Source of the DNA: Wolfiporia cocos
Taxonomy: Eukaryota > Basidiomycota > Agaricomycetes > Polyporales > Phaeolaceae
Reading direction: 5' to 3'
Assembly (NCBI GenBank): GCA_029448655.1
Contig: JACCLO010000008.1
Coordinates: forward strand, 3,162,001 to 3,226,000
Length of the DNA stretch: 64,000 nt
Below the pieces are notes generated by a model that worked only from the letters and a program-made list of their open reading frames with translations, searched no databases and was not told the DNA's origin. The translations under genes were made by a program, and so were the position numbers. Positions 42,160 to 52,382 of this stretch are shown piece by piece. Positions within the stretch are counted from its first letter, which is position 1, and every line of letters begins with the position of its first letter.

Positions 42160-45100
42160 GTGAAAGTAAACGCCCTCATCGACTCGGGAGCCATGTCCTC
42201 CCTGATCCATTCAAAACTTGTCATTCGACACCGAATCATGACTCGACCTCTACGAAACCCAATCACCGTCCGGAACGTCGATGGAACCACCAACAAGGAC
42301 GGACAGGTAGATCGGGAAGTCTACCTCCCCATCAAATACGGAGGAAAGGAACGAAAAGTCCGCTTCCTCGTAGGAAACATCGGAAAAGAAGAAGTAATCC
42401 TCGGATACAATTGGTTGAAAAAGGAGAGCCCTGTCATCGATTGGGCAACAGGGAAGGTCGATATCGCCCCTGACAAACCAACAGAAAAAGCCCGAACGAC
42501 CGACGCCATAATCCAACTCGACACTGTCAAAATGACAGTAGCCCCTGAAGGGAAGCTCCCAACGCGGGGAACCGACGGAGCCATTGGATACGACCTATAC
42601 GCCTCAAAGGATGAGGAAATCACCCCTGGGGGATGGAAGGCGATCCCCACTGGGGTTCGGATGGAGATCCCGAAAGGGTCTTACGGGAGGATAGCCTCAC
42701 GATCGGGCCTCACGCTCAAACACGGGCTCACGGTTGGGGCAGGAGTGATCGATCCTGACTATCGCGGAGAAGTCCAAGTCATCCTGTTCAACCAATCAAC
42801 GACGCCTCATCGTATCATTCCCGGAATGCGCATTGCACAAATAATATTTGAACAAGCCCTCACCCCCGAAGTAGTCCAGGTAGAGGAGCTCGATGAAACA
42901 AAGAGAGGGGATGCGGGCTTCGGCTCCACCGACACTCGGCAGCCAGAGGAGGATCCCATCTCAGATGAAGAATACCAACTACTCAGGAGATTTGTCCGAA
43001 CCAAGAAACTGGTCGCCCCTAGAACCAGGAACCCAAGGCGATTCCAGCAGGAAAGCGCAGCCCTATCCCGCATACGCAAGGTGGTGACGAAATCCCAGAA
43101 ACTCCCCGAGACAGAGAAAAGGGGGCCCACAGAGGACGCCCTCCCCGAACACCTGAAAGACTTTGCACACGTCTTCAGCAAGAAAGCCGCAGCCGCGTTT
43201 CCCCCTTCGAGACCGTGGGACCATGCTATCGAACTAAAACCTGACTTCGTACCCCGAGACTGCAAGGTATACTCGCTGTCCCCCAGAGAACAAAAGGCCA
43301 TGGACGAATTTCTGGCAGAAAATCTCGCCAAGGGATTCATCCGACCATCGAAGTCCCCCATGGCGTCCCCCGCCTTCTTCGTCCCAAAGAAAGACGGAGG
43401 GCTGAGGCCCTGCCAGGACTACCGATACCTAAACGAAGGAACGGTTAAGAACGCTTATCCCCTACCCCTGATATCCGAACTCATCGAGAAGCTAAGAGGG
43501 GCAAAGGTGTTCACCAAAATGGACCTGCGAGCAGGATATAACAATGTACGGATCCGAGAAGGCGATCAATGGAAGGGCGCATTCAAAACCAATGCTGGCC
43601 TCTACGAACCAACAGTAATGTTCTTTGGGATGTGCAATTCACCAGCAACGTTCCAGGCCATGATGAACGAGATACTAAAAGAGGAAATCGCGGAAGGATG
43701 GGTATTAGTCTACATGGACGACATCCTCATCTTCTCTCCAGACCAAACGACCCACAGAGAGCGAGAGCGACGAGTCCTGCAAAAGCTGGCTGAAGAAAAG
43801 CTATTCGTGAAACCCGAGAAATGCGCGTTCGGGGTAGAGAGGGTAGAGTTCCTTGGACTCGTAATCGCCCCCAGCCAAATCCAGATGGACCCCGCCAAGC
43901 TCAAAGGGATCCGCGACTGGCCACCCCCGCGAAATGTCAAAGGGGTCCGCTCCTTCTTAGGGTTCGCGAACTTCTACAGAAAGTTCATCGACCACTATTC
44001 CGCGCACGCGCGACCGCTCATCGACCTCACAAAAACGGCAACGGGCACAGGGTTCAAGTGGACAGAACGAGAAAGCGAGGCGTTCGAATTCTTAAAAAGT
44101 CAGTTCGTAACAGCCCCCGCGCTGCTCCTCCCCGACAAAGAAAAACCCTTTATCCTGGAAACCGACGCCTCCCAGTTCGCCCTCGGAGCAGTGCTCAAAC
44201 AAAAAGACGATGACGGAAACAAGCGACCAGTGGGCTATCTATCACAGTCCCTCACCCCGGCCGAACGAAACTACGAAATCTACGATCGAGAACTCTTAGG
44301 AGTGGTTCGCGCGCTGGAAGAATGGCGCCACCTTCTAGAAGGGGGTCCACATCAGATCCTGATCAGGAGCGATCACCAGAACCTTACGTATTGGCGAAGC
44401 GCCCAGAGATTGAATCGGAGGCAAGCGAGATGGCACCTGTTACTATCTCAATTCGACATACGGCTACAGCACGTCCCAGGAAAGAAGTTGGTAATGGCAG
44501 ACACCCTCTCGCGCCTCATGAATTTGGACAGCTCCGACCACGACAACGAAGACATTCTGATGCTGCACGATACCCTATTCATTCACGCAATCGAAGTCCC
44601 GATCATCGATCGGATCAAGATCGCGAAGTCCTTCGATCCGATCGCGGAACAGGGACTCCGCGCCCTTGAACAAGGGGAACAGCCTCCTTTAAGGACAGTA
44701 ATGGAAGACTGGCAGTACACCGAAGGGGTCCTCTTGTATAAGGGGCGGATGTACGTGCCAAGGGACCCGGGCCTGAGAAAGGACGTTATCTCAAGATATC
44801 ACGACCCAATAGCGGCAGGTCACCCCGGAATTTGGGGGACGACCCTGAAGGTGCAAGAGCACTTCTGGTGGCCCGACCTGCGAAAAACCGTGGCCGAATA
44901 TGTCAAAGGCTGCGCCATCTGTCAGCAGATGAAACCCGACCGACATCCGACAAAGGCGCCGCTGCAACCGATTCCGACCCGAAAAGACGCACTCCCCTTC
45001 TCACAATGCTCAGTGGACTTCATCACCGACCTCCCCCGGGTAGGGAAATATGATTCGGTTATGGTCATTGTCGATCATGGGCTGTCAAAGGCGATATCCC

Positions 45101-47151
45101 TGACCCCATGCGATAAGACCATCACCAGTGAAGGAGCCGCCGACATATTCCACCGGAAAATCTACTCGAAGTACGGGCTCCCTAGGAAAATCATCTCGGA
45201 CCGAGGCCCCCAGTTCGCCTCGAAGTTTTTCCAAGCTCTCTGCAAGCTTCTAGGGATCGACTCCGCCCTGAGTACGGCGTATCACCCACAAACCGACGGA
45301 CAGACTGAGCGGATGAACCAACAAATAGAAGTCTACCTGCGTATCTACTGCATGAGCGACCCGTACCTCTGGGCCGCCAGACTCCCAGATGTAGAATTTG
45401 CCCACAACACGCGCAGGACCGAAAGAGGTTTGGCCCCCACCGAAGTCATCATGGGGTATATTCCCCGGGGATTGCCCGAAGAAGACAACCCGACATCGGT
45501 GCCAGCCGTGGGAGAAAGGCTGAAAAGCATCAAAGAGGCAAGGGAGAAGGCTATCGCCGCGCACGAACTAGCCCAAAAACGAATGGCCGGACGGACCCTG
45601 CGCGATTTGCCTAAACTTAGCAAGGGAGACAAGGTGTGGCTTGATGCCAAGAACCTCCACCTCCCGTACGAATCACGGAAGCTCGCTCCAAAAAGGGAGG
45701 GACCGTTCACCATCGCCGAGAAGCTCGGGGCCGTCATGTACAGGCTGGCTCTGCCCCCGCGGTGGAAGATACACCCGGTCTTCCATGCCTCGCTACTGAA
45801 ACCGTTCAATGAGACAAGGGTGCACGGGCCCAATTACACGAAACCACCCCCGGACCTGGTCGAAGGGCACAAAGAGTACGAGGTCGGTTCCATCCTGAAT
45901 CAAAGGCAACATCGAGGGAAAAGGCAGTATCTGGTCCATTGGAAGGGCTACCCAACCGCTGACGACTCGTGGGAAGACGCAACGAACTTGAAGAATTCCC
46001 CCGACCTCCTGGAGGACTACAAAAGTCGGCGGAGGGGGAGCAGAACCCGCCAGGTCGAAGAAGTAACATGTCGACGCCTCCGCCTAGCCAACCCGACCGT
46101 CCCAGGGCGCCGACGCTGCGTCGGTCCCTCGCCGTCCGCATGGGATACCAGACAGGCAGGTGTTACGGGTGTCCTGAGGAGGCCCATCTCCGCATCCGCC
46201 ATGCGCTCACCTGGCACAGGTCCGACGTCCCCCCCGGAGGTCATCCAACCCCCTGGACCGATCGATTTGAGCTCGTACAGGAGCTCGCCGCCGTCTACGA
46301 CAGCTATCAAGACGTCACCGAGCGGCTTGTCCAACTCGAACGGACAGTCCGCTGGCAGAGACAGCAGCTTGGGCGGAACATCGATCAGTGGATCGATCAC
46401 CTCGGGGCGTCGACGCCATCGCGAATCCGGAGAGAGTTCAACCAAGGAGAAGAAGGCCCGCGTCGCCCGCCCCGTCAGCGAAGCCCCGTCCCTCCAATGC
46501 CCTCCTGGCTACTCGACGACGATGAATTGGCTCGAATTGCAGAACCGTACGATTTTATGGAATACCGCTCTCTGGTACCTGACCACGCTCCCCTTGAGAC
46601 CTCCGCCGCAGGAGCTCGACCTGGAGAACCGGAGAGCCCTGCTCCTCATCCACGAAGCAGCGAACGACGCCCAGTTTGAGAGGGGCCGAGCAGCGCTAGG
46701 ATTGCCACCCCGCCGCTCACTGCCCCAGCTGACGACGAAGCTGGTCGACGATCTCCGTCAATTGAGGTCATCAGCCGAGAGGAGTTCGAGCGGGGTCGCG
46801 ACGCCTGGAACGACCCCCTTCTCAGTCTACCTAGATGGCTCCGGGAGCGCATCTGGGTCCACCACCACCACCAGCGGTACGAATCCGGCGACTATCTCCG
46901 CGACGTCCCCTCCGCTCGATCCCCGCCCAGGCCATCTCAGGCAGAGCCCTGTCGAAGCTGTGGCAGCCCCTACCATTGGATCCTCGACTGCCCCGACTAC
47001 CGCTGCCCCACGTGTCGGGTATCCCAGCCCGGACATCGACGAGGGGAATGCGCGCCCTACCAGCTCTGGGTCCCTCCCGCCACGCCTCCTCTCCCCGATG
47101 GAGATGCAGGGTATAACGACCCCGACCCCGAGGCCCTTTGAGTGGCCGTGA
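42160..47151 (+). CDS. pol: Pol polyprotein of element D with dUTPase between protease and RT
   Basis: 1663 residues counted from a GTG at 42160; the frame is open back to 42004 and no ATG opens it. Residues just upstream (AAHVITSYERDRSLFIPV) are conserved with E, so translation probably enters from gag by a -1 shift. Order: protease ALIDSGAMSS (about 5); dUTPase with AIGYDLYAS (140), GRIASRSGLT, GVIDPDYRGEV, GMRIAQIIFE and GFGSTD (253); RT YMDDILIFS (517); RNase H (ETDASQFALGAVL); integrase HHCC and DDE at SVDFI (951), SDRGPQF (1013), TERMNQ (1048); chromodomain (YLVHWKGYPTADDSWED, about 1265). About 370 more residues follow, part of which (ELQNRTILW, GRAALGLP) is conserved with E. Confidence 0.96.
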   Translation: MKVNALIDSGAMSSLIHSKLVIRHRIMTRPLRNPITVRNVDGTTNKDGQVDREVYLPIKYGGKERKVRFLVGNIGKEEVILGYNWLKKESPVIDWATGKVDIAPDKPTEKARTTDAIIQLDTVKMTVAPEGKLPTRGTDGAIGYDLYASKDEEITPGGWKAIPTGVRMEIPKGSYGRIASRSGLTLKHGLTVGAGVIDPDYRGEVQVILFNQSTTPHRIIPGMRIAQIIFEQALTPEVVQVEELDETKRGDAGFGSTDTRQPEEDPISDEEYQLLRRFVRTKKLVAPRTRNPRRFQQESAALSRIRKVVTKSQKLPETEKRGPTEDALPEHLKDFAHVFSKKAAAAFPPSRPWDHAIELKPDFVPRDCKVYSLSPREQKAMDEFLAENLAKGFIRPSKSPMASPAFFVPKKDGGLRPCQDYRYLNEGTVKNAYPLPLISELIEKLRGAKVFTKMDLRAGYNNVRIREGDQWKGAFKTNAGLYEPTVMFFGMCNSPATFQAMMNEILKEEIAEGWVLVYMDDILIFSPDQTTHRERERRVLQKLAEEKLFVKPEKCAFGVERVEFLGLVIAPSQIQMDPAKLKGIRDWPPPRNVKGVRSFLGFANFYRKFIDHYSAHARPLIDLTKTATGTGFKWTERESEAFEFLKSQFVTAPALLLPDKEKPFILETDASQFALGAVLKQKDDDGNKRPVGYLSQSLTPAERNYEIYDRELLGVVRALEEWRHLLEGGPHQILIRSDHQNLTYWRSAQRLNRRQARWHLLLSQFDIRLQHVPGKKLVMADTLSRLMNLDSSDHDNEDILMLHDTLFIHAIEVPIIDRIKIAKSFDPIAEQGLRALEQGEQPPLRTVMEDWQYTEGVLLYKGRMYVPRDPGLRKDVISRYHDPIAAGHPGIWGTTLKVQEHFWWPDLRKTVAEYVKGCAICQQMKPDRHPTKAPLQPIPTRKDALPFSQCSVDFITDLPRVGKYDSVMVIVDHGLSKAISLTPCDKTITSEGAADIFHRKIYSKYGLPRKIISDRGPQFASKFFQALCKLLGIDSALSTAYHPQTDGQTERMNQQIEVYLRIYCMSDPYLWAARLPDVEFAHNTRRTERGLAPTEVIMGYIPRGLPEEDNPTSVPAVGERLKSIKEAREKAIAAHELAQKRMAGRTLRDLPKLSKGDKVWLDAKNLHLPYESRKLAPKREGPFTIAEKLGAVMYRLALPPRWKIHPVFHASLLKPFNETRVHGPNYTKPPPDLVEGHKEYEVGSILNQRQHRGKRQYLVHWKGYPTADDSWEDATNLKNSPDLLEDYKSRRRGSRTRQVEEVTCRRLRLANPTVPGRRRCVGPSPSAWDTRQAGVTGVLRRPISASAMRSPGTGPTSPPEVIQPPGPIDLSSYRSSPPSTTAIKTSPSGLSNSNGQSAGRDSSLGGTSISGSITSGRRRHRESGESSTKEKKARVARPVSEAPSLQCPPGYSTTMNWLELQNRTILWNTALWYLTTLPLRPPPQELDLENRRALLLIHEAANDAQFERGRAALGLPPRRSLPQLTTKLVDDLRQLRSSAERSSSGVATPGTTPFSVYLDGSGSASGSTTTTSGTNPATISATSPPLDPRPGHLRQSPVEAVAAPTIGSSTAPTTAAPRVGYPSPDIDEGNARPTSSGSLPPRLLSPMEMQGITTPTPRPFEWP
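46068..47141 (+). pseudogene. Overlapping ORF3 of element D (helical domain plus two zinc knuckles), one internal TGA
   Basis: This frame runs inside the 3' end of pol in a different register. It begins at ATG 46068, which has an equivalent in E (61875), just after the pol chromodomain. The N-terminal part is well conserved with E: L-IRHALTW, then a Tyr/Gln/Leu/Arg-rich helix (VYDSYQDVTERLVQLE). A single TGA at 46677-46679 interrupts it. The same frame then continues with RSPSIEVISREEFERG, DYLRDVPS and two knuckles, CRSCGSPYHWILDC and CPTCRVSQPGHRRGEC, before stopping at 47139-47141. Likely an RNA-binding accessory protein (inferred). In E the frame is intact, so D's TGA is probably a loss or is read through. 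Confidence 0.72.
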
Positions 47152-47196
47152 TGCTTGGATTTCATCGAGGGCGATGACGGCTTAGGAGGGGGGTGA

Positions 47197-47730
47197 TGTT
47201 ACGATCCGTATGAATCCGTATATTTTGACGCCTCACTGGAGAGGAGGACTTAGCGTTCAACCGCTGTATTTACCGATTATTCTTAGGGTCCCTGCTCAAC
47301 CACCGACCCTCGTTTCATGTACAACAACCCTACGCCCCTAGTCTCATAGCGTATCAGGTTCTAGGTGATATCTGTTGTATATCCACAGAGCTTCTACATT
47401 TCAGCCACTGTTGCGCTCAACCGCAGCGTTTCGGCTTAGTTATCGTAGCGTACTAACCTTATGGACTTAGTGGTAGCAGTACCAAGGACACTATGACCCC
47501 GATTGCAGAATCGTAGTATAAAGACCCTGTTGTAAATACTGGCCGAGTTCCTCAGCTCGACCTTGTTGAATTACAAGGATCCTATACTCGTTCTCAAAAG
47601 ACTTAAGCAATTAAGTCTGCAGCCAGTATATCGACGCTCGACTCTGCTGAGTCCGACGGGTAGTGCGCTACTCGATACACTGAGTAACTCGACTTAACAT
47701 CTCAGCTGAACGGATATTCGATCCGTAACA
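47197..47730 (+). repeat. 3' LTR of element D
   Basis: 534 bp, matching 39824-40357. Preceded by a purine tract ending gggtga. Right flank catgg differs from the left flank agcgc. Confidence 0.95.
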
Positions 47731-48201
47731 CATGGCCCGTACTGGCCAGTCCACAGTCCCGGCAGATGTCATCCTTTAGTACCAGCATGTGGGAACCTGG
47801 GCCGCCACGTGCCTTCCCCTCAGTACCAGTCCTTGGGAACCTGGTCAGCAGACGCCCCGATCATGGACATAGAACCCCACCATTACCGGCGAACCTCAGA
47901 TCAACAAGAACCACCGATCGGGCCTTACCCGCTACGTTGCCATAGACATCCAGCGCTCCCCTAGCCGTACCAGCGCTCATGCTCCGATGCCCTTACTGGC
48001 CACCACGTAGTATGTAGATTACCTCAGCACTGAGGTGCCATAACATGTACAAACATATGTAGGACTATATAAACACCAGACAGTCTTGAGCGAACCTCAG
48101 ACTTGTCTTGGCCTTTCCAGCCTTGAGATGCCCGGACCAGGAAGGCGCTTTCACGTGACCCCCCTTCCCCCGGTGTGTGTCTTAAGGTTGTGCTTGTGTC
48201 A
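47731..48201 (+). repeat. Fragment of a G-type LTR (plus orientation)
   Basis: Starts abruptly at the D boundary and ends gcttgtgtca. Contains a TATATAAA box (48066-48073) followed by agacttgtctt (48099-48109), which is the G self-primer sequence, and the G-like cctcagacttgtcttggcc. The 5' part of the LTR is missing, so D sits at its breakpoint. Confidence 0.8.
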
Positions 48202-48237
48202 GGATGAGGTGGAGGGTGCGCTGTGTCTCATGATGTA

Positions 48238-51200
48238 AGAAGATTAGGCTGATCGCAAGGTGTAGCCACTTTGAAGTCATGGAATGAAAAATTCCGCAGA
48301 AATTGTGTTCAGGCCTTCCTCAAATACATAGATATGAAACGTGACGATGAGGAGGACCGGCAGTTGTACGCGTGTTATTGTGCGATTGTTCAATCGTCCG
48401 GAATGGGCAAGTCTTGACTGATGAAAGAAGTAGGCCATGAAAGAATTGTTATTCCCATCTGTCTATGAGAGATGGGCTCCACAGGTATGATTTAGCTCGT
48501 TGGACATCGTTGTTCATGCAAAGTGTGCGGTATATAGGTTTTCCTCCTAGGGTAGTGATGTGCAAAGCCTGGCTCGGCTCAAAGCCCGGGGCTTGGGCCC
48601 GGCTTTGAAGGGCTCGGGCTCAGCAAAATGTCAGGCTGGGCCCTCCCTGACGGCTCAGGCCGGCTCGGGCCCGGCTCAGGCTCAGGCCGGGGCTTATAGT
48701 CAATCAGGAAGGACCTCAAAGTTATTGGTTTGTACAGCTCAAAATTGCAGCACAACACATTCAGAATGCACATATGTCCGCTATTTATTGTTGTCCTGAT
48801 CTACATGTACTTTTATAGCTGCCCATGACACTGACGAAAAATCTAGGTCTCGATCACAACCCCGATCACAACCCTGATCGCAATAGTTACGAAGTTCTGC
48901 ACCAGTCACAAGTCATGGTATGGTTGTTGAGAGTATTTAGGATGAAAGTATGCAAAATCCTGTACCAACGGACCTATTTTTGCTCATTACAACAAAGCTA
49001 CAGTTGCACGCCTAAAGCCGCCAGCTCAGGGCTCTGCTATGGCCGGCTCACAATCCAAGCCGGGCCCTAAGCCGTTGTAAGCTGCCCCCAAGGCTCGGCT
49101 CGGCTCGGCTCAAGTCGGCTCGGCCAGGCCCGGCTCACGGCTTTGAGCTGGGCTGCACATCACTATCCTAGGGACGCTAGTGTTTGCAACTTTTTCGAGA
49201 ATGCACAGGGAGGCGGACGCAACCAGGCGTTGTTGGCATCATATACATTTCTGATTTCGATTTTCGAATCCATTGGAGCTCTCTTTTTCAGGGCAGACAA
49301 CAACGCTGAAGAGTCCGCGCCACACGGGAAATTCAGGGAATGCAAACTGTACAAGGAAGTAGCTACCCACTTCCTTCACTTCATGTCCGATGGTCAGAGA
49401 ATGGACAGCCCTGGTGAGAATCACAAACGGTTTTATCAAAAAGTGATTGATAAAGGTATGCATCAACTTATCTGTGCCAGCACTTTATCTCATCTGATCT
49501 CGGGCTATAGCGTCTCAGGCATGCGAACTGGCCAGCTGTCAATCATCAAACGATGGCAACGTTGACATCACCATTGATCGCCGCAGCCCGACAAGGTACT
49601 TGCCACGTGGGTTCAACATTTACATGGGTTATATTATCGTGCAACTCACTCTTGAATGATAATAGAACAGATCGCGGATCGGATCGGAATGGAGTTTAGC
49701 GCGTTACTTGCACAGATTGATCAATTGGTTGATGTCCCTGCAGACAATGCGATCATCATTGTGTTCGATGAAGCACACACCCTCGCCACAATCAAGCGCG
49801 ATGGAGAAGACGGCGAGACATGGTCCACTTTCGGCGAACTCCGGCGTGCTCTAAGAGAGCTGACACAATCCTCCCGCCTGTATTCCGTCTTCTTATCGAC
49901 TACTGGAAGCGCTGTTCAACTTGCACCGCTTCCTCATGACGATCCTTCAAGACGCATAAGTTCCGGGATAGAATTCGTGAACGATGCATTCGTGGATCTT
50001 GGTTTCGATCATTTCGCCACGGGATACAATGAGCATACCAATCCCAAAATCTCGGATGTGGTACATCTTAAACAGCTTGTTCTAATAGGAAGACCCTTGT
50101 GAGTCTCCCATTCATCCCATGATGCGCCTGCTCCAACGCATGCACCTTTCGCCAGATTCGCGGCCAGATACAAGCTTGGATCAACGACCGTTAGGCAAAA
50201 CATGATTTACTTCGCTATAGAAAAACTCATCAATGGGACGTGGCCTGCCACGAGCCTGGATCTCTCCCAAAAGCTTGCCTGCCTGTCAGTGCGCCTTGCA
50301 TTGACGTACGAGCCGAACACATCGGCGTTGAAAGAACAGCGCAATCAGGTGGCAAAACATATGCGTGTGGCTCTGTTTCCAGCTGGCCAGCAACATGATA
50401 TGGTGATGTTGTCGGCTTCCGAACCCGTGCTTGCCGAGGCCGCGCGGGTGGTATTTCATCATAAGGACTTTGACGTACCACAGGCACTGCTTGATATGGT
50501 AAAGGGTTCTTATGTGAGTGTAGGTAAACGAGGCGAGGTCATTGCACGTCTACTCCTTCTGCTGGCATGTGACAGACTGAGTCGTCCGGAGTCCTACACG
50601 TCACTCGAAAAGCTCCGATATGCGATAGTACCTCAATTCCTGGAACAGCTGTGGCCTAGCTGCAACACCTCCCAGACTAAGCCGACATTCGTCTCGTTTG
50701 CGGAAGACGTGGAAGAGGAGTTCGCTTGGCCGCACCGGCGAGTGGAACCAACACCGACGCTGGGAGAAGCCTTCAAGGATGTGAAGATATTCTTCAATCA
50801 CTTCTTGCAGTTTCGCGAAGAGGGTGTGGTCAATTGCCAGTACTTGTGTTTCCTCATGCTTCGCGGAGCGGCTGCGATATGCTGCCCTCAGCAAACTGCC
50901 ATCAATATAATCATTCCTGTCTTGTTCGAAGGAACAGAACTCAGGCCCGACAAATCCACTGCCATTGTCATCCAAGTCAAAATGGACCGGCGCTACAGCG
51001 AGAAGGCGACAGCGCACTGATTCGAGTACATCGACTCAGTATCGTTGAACATCTTCGATTCAAAGTGCTACAAACCACTGATCGTCCGGATTGTGCTTGC
51101 GCTGGCAGCACCATGTGCAAGCCTTAGCACCGGCCCTTTCGGTTCCCTCTCAGGCGGTACAAAAATACCCAGAGGGACCTCCCATTAGACACGCAAACAA

Positions 51201-51530
51201 TCGTCCGGAGAGGCATTCACCGCCTACGACCTGTGGTCTGCCAGTATCGCCAAGTTTGGCCCAGTAGGTTCGGGTAAGCCATCGGCTTGGAACCTTCTTC
51301 TCAATATTGTGCCGCGGCTGGACACCATGTTTCGCGACAAGCAACTTTATCATGGGGAAGACTTGGGGAGGGCAATGGATCCATGTAGTCTTGTTGACCC
51401 AGGCCACTGGCCTATGGATGAGCGTTCCTGAACAGGGGCCGTTGTAGGGATACCTGATTGGTCTGAAAGTAGCAATAAAATTCACAACCAACAGTCGGGT
51501 TTGGGCAGTATACACTTTGTTCACTTCACA
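48238..51530 (+). pseudogene. P-loop NTPase / nuclease-like gene, Crinkler-type family (copy 2, decayed)
   Basis: Second member of the family at 18900-22921, in the opposite orientation. In order: NCVQAFLKYIDMKRDDEED before a Walker A-like QSSGMGKS at about 48392, followed at once by a stop; a hAT-type insertion; a helical region (49175-49560); Walker B IIIVFDEAHTLATI (about 49755) with a following LSTTGS; an intron 50099-50155 (GTGAGT...GCCAG, 57 nt); the largest open part at 50202-51020 with SEPVLAEAA, GKRGEVIARLLLLLA and RGAAAICCPQQTAINIIIPV followed by IVIQVKMD (PD-(D/E)XK-like, Q-x-K); and a C-terminal part in another frame (LFDSKCYKPLIVRIVLALA, then FTAYDLW near 51210). Several stops and shifts make it a pseudogene, though 49656-51020 is little damaged. 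Family assignment from recall. Confidence 0.72.
48553..49165. mobile_element. Non-autonomous hAT-type DNA transposon
   Basis: 613 bp, ends TAGTGATGTGCA and TGCACATCACTA, flanked by a perfect 8-bp duplication tcctaggg (48545-48552, 49166-49173). The subterminal parts are rich in ggctcggctc-type repeats. The 8-bp duplication and short TAG-type inverted ends are the hAT signature. No transposase frame; it splits NTPase copy 2. Confidence 0.93.
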
Positions 51531-51716
51531 GACCATGCCTCAGTCCTTCGAGATCCTCGTGACGTACTCCGTGCACGATCCGATGAGAATTGAGCTCTTG
51601 CCGAGAGAGGGAACAAAGGTCAGCTGATTATGGGCCTCTTCTTGAGACAAGTGTTCGATGCAGCAGTTAAGGTCGGCAATAGGGCTATCTGTCACTGAGC
51701 TGTTAGCCTCGCATTT

Positions 51717-51899
51717 TTGGGAGCCTTGCTCGGTACTATAAGGCTCGAGGAGATCAAGGAGAAAGTTCCTGAGAACACACCGTCGTCTGCCAAGGAAGCC
51801 TTCAAGAATGTGCATGTTTATTTTACCCATTTCGTGGAGAATGAAGATATGACTGCCTCCCACCCCTATCGTGCTTGGGCAATTCTTGCCGAGGATTAA
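51717..51899 (+). pseudogene. Third fragment of the NTPase/nuclease family
   Basis: 60 residues beginning GALLGTIRLEEIKEKVPEN and continuing through FKNVHVYFTHFVENEDM to a stop. They correspond to the middle-to-C-terminal region of copy 1 (LLGATKLEEVKNKVPE, FTHSVRNEDM). Truncated on both sides. It serves as the undisrupted reference showing where the 77-bp palindrome entered copy 1. Confidence 0.75.
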
Positions 51900-52382
51900 T
51901 CCCCAGTGAGAATTCAAGGTATTTTTATGTATCCAGATGTACCCGGTACATCTGGATATTAGTTGAACCATAGACTACATGACATGAGGATACATGGTAG
52001 ATGCTCGCCAAATGTATCTTACCGACTCCAAATACATCAAAAGGTACCTAGGGGAGATTCCAATACATTCAACATATTTGGATGTATTCCAGGGTTGCTC
52101 AGAAAGGAACAGCAATACATCACAACTAATCCTAAGGTATATGGATTGCTCCTTGTCCCTGCCCCACCCTGTCCCAGCTCCTCACTCTCTGCTCTCTGCT
52201 CCATACCCCCACTCCCAAGAAAATTCAGTTGGATGTCTCTTCCCCAATTCATTTTCCATGCACTTTCTACAGTGTATAATAAATGTATTAAGGATGTATA
52301 TGAGTTAAAAAAATAAGCACCAGTTTGTTCGCAGCAGCGGTATACATCTAAGAGTCAATTGAATGACTTGTGATAATGCTAT
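51900..52382. other. AT-rich stretch with a perfect 27-bp palindrome and repeated atacat motifs
   Basis: atccagatgtacc at 51931-51943, one base, then its exact reverse complement to 51957. Many related gatgtat/atacatc words follow to about 52300, with a pyrimidine-rich run (52149-52215). No frame. Possibly a small decayed DNA element; not assigned. Confidence 0.45.

Larger units (their letters stand above)
39824..47730 (+). mobile_element. Element D: autonomous Tf1/sushi-type chromodomain retrotransposon with internal dUTPase
   Basis: 7907 bp with 534-bp LTRs (39824-40357, 47197-47730) differing at about three sites, two of them CpG transitions. Gag, then pol in the -1 frame, and a third overlapping frame broken once by TGA. 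The primer site is 40359-40369; the polypurine tract aggaggggggtga precedes the right LTR. The flanks do not match (agcgc left, catgg right), so the two ends do not come from one simple insertion. The left flank is the inverted-duplication arm and the right flank is inside a G-type LTR. Confidence 0.95.
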
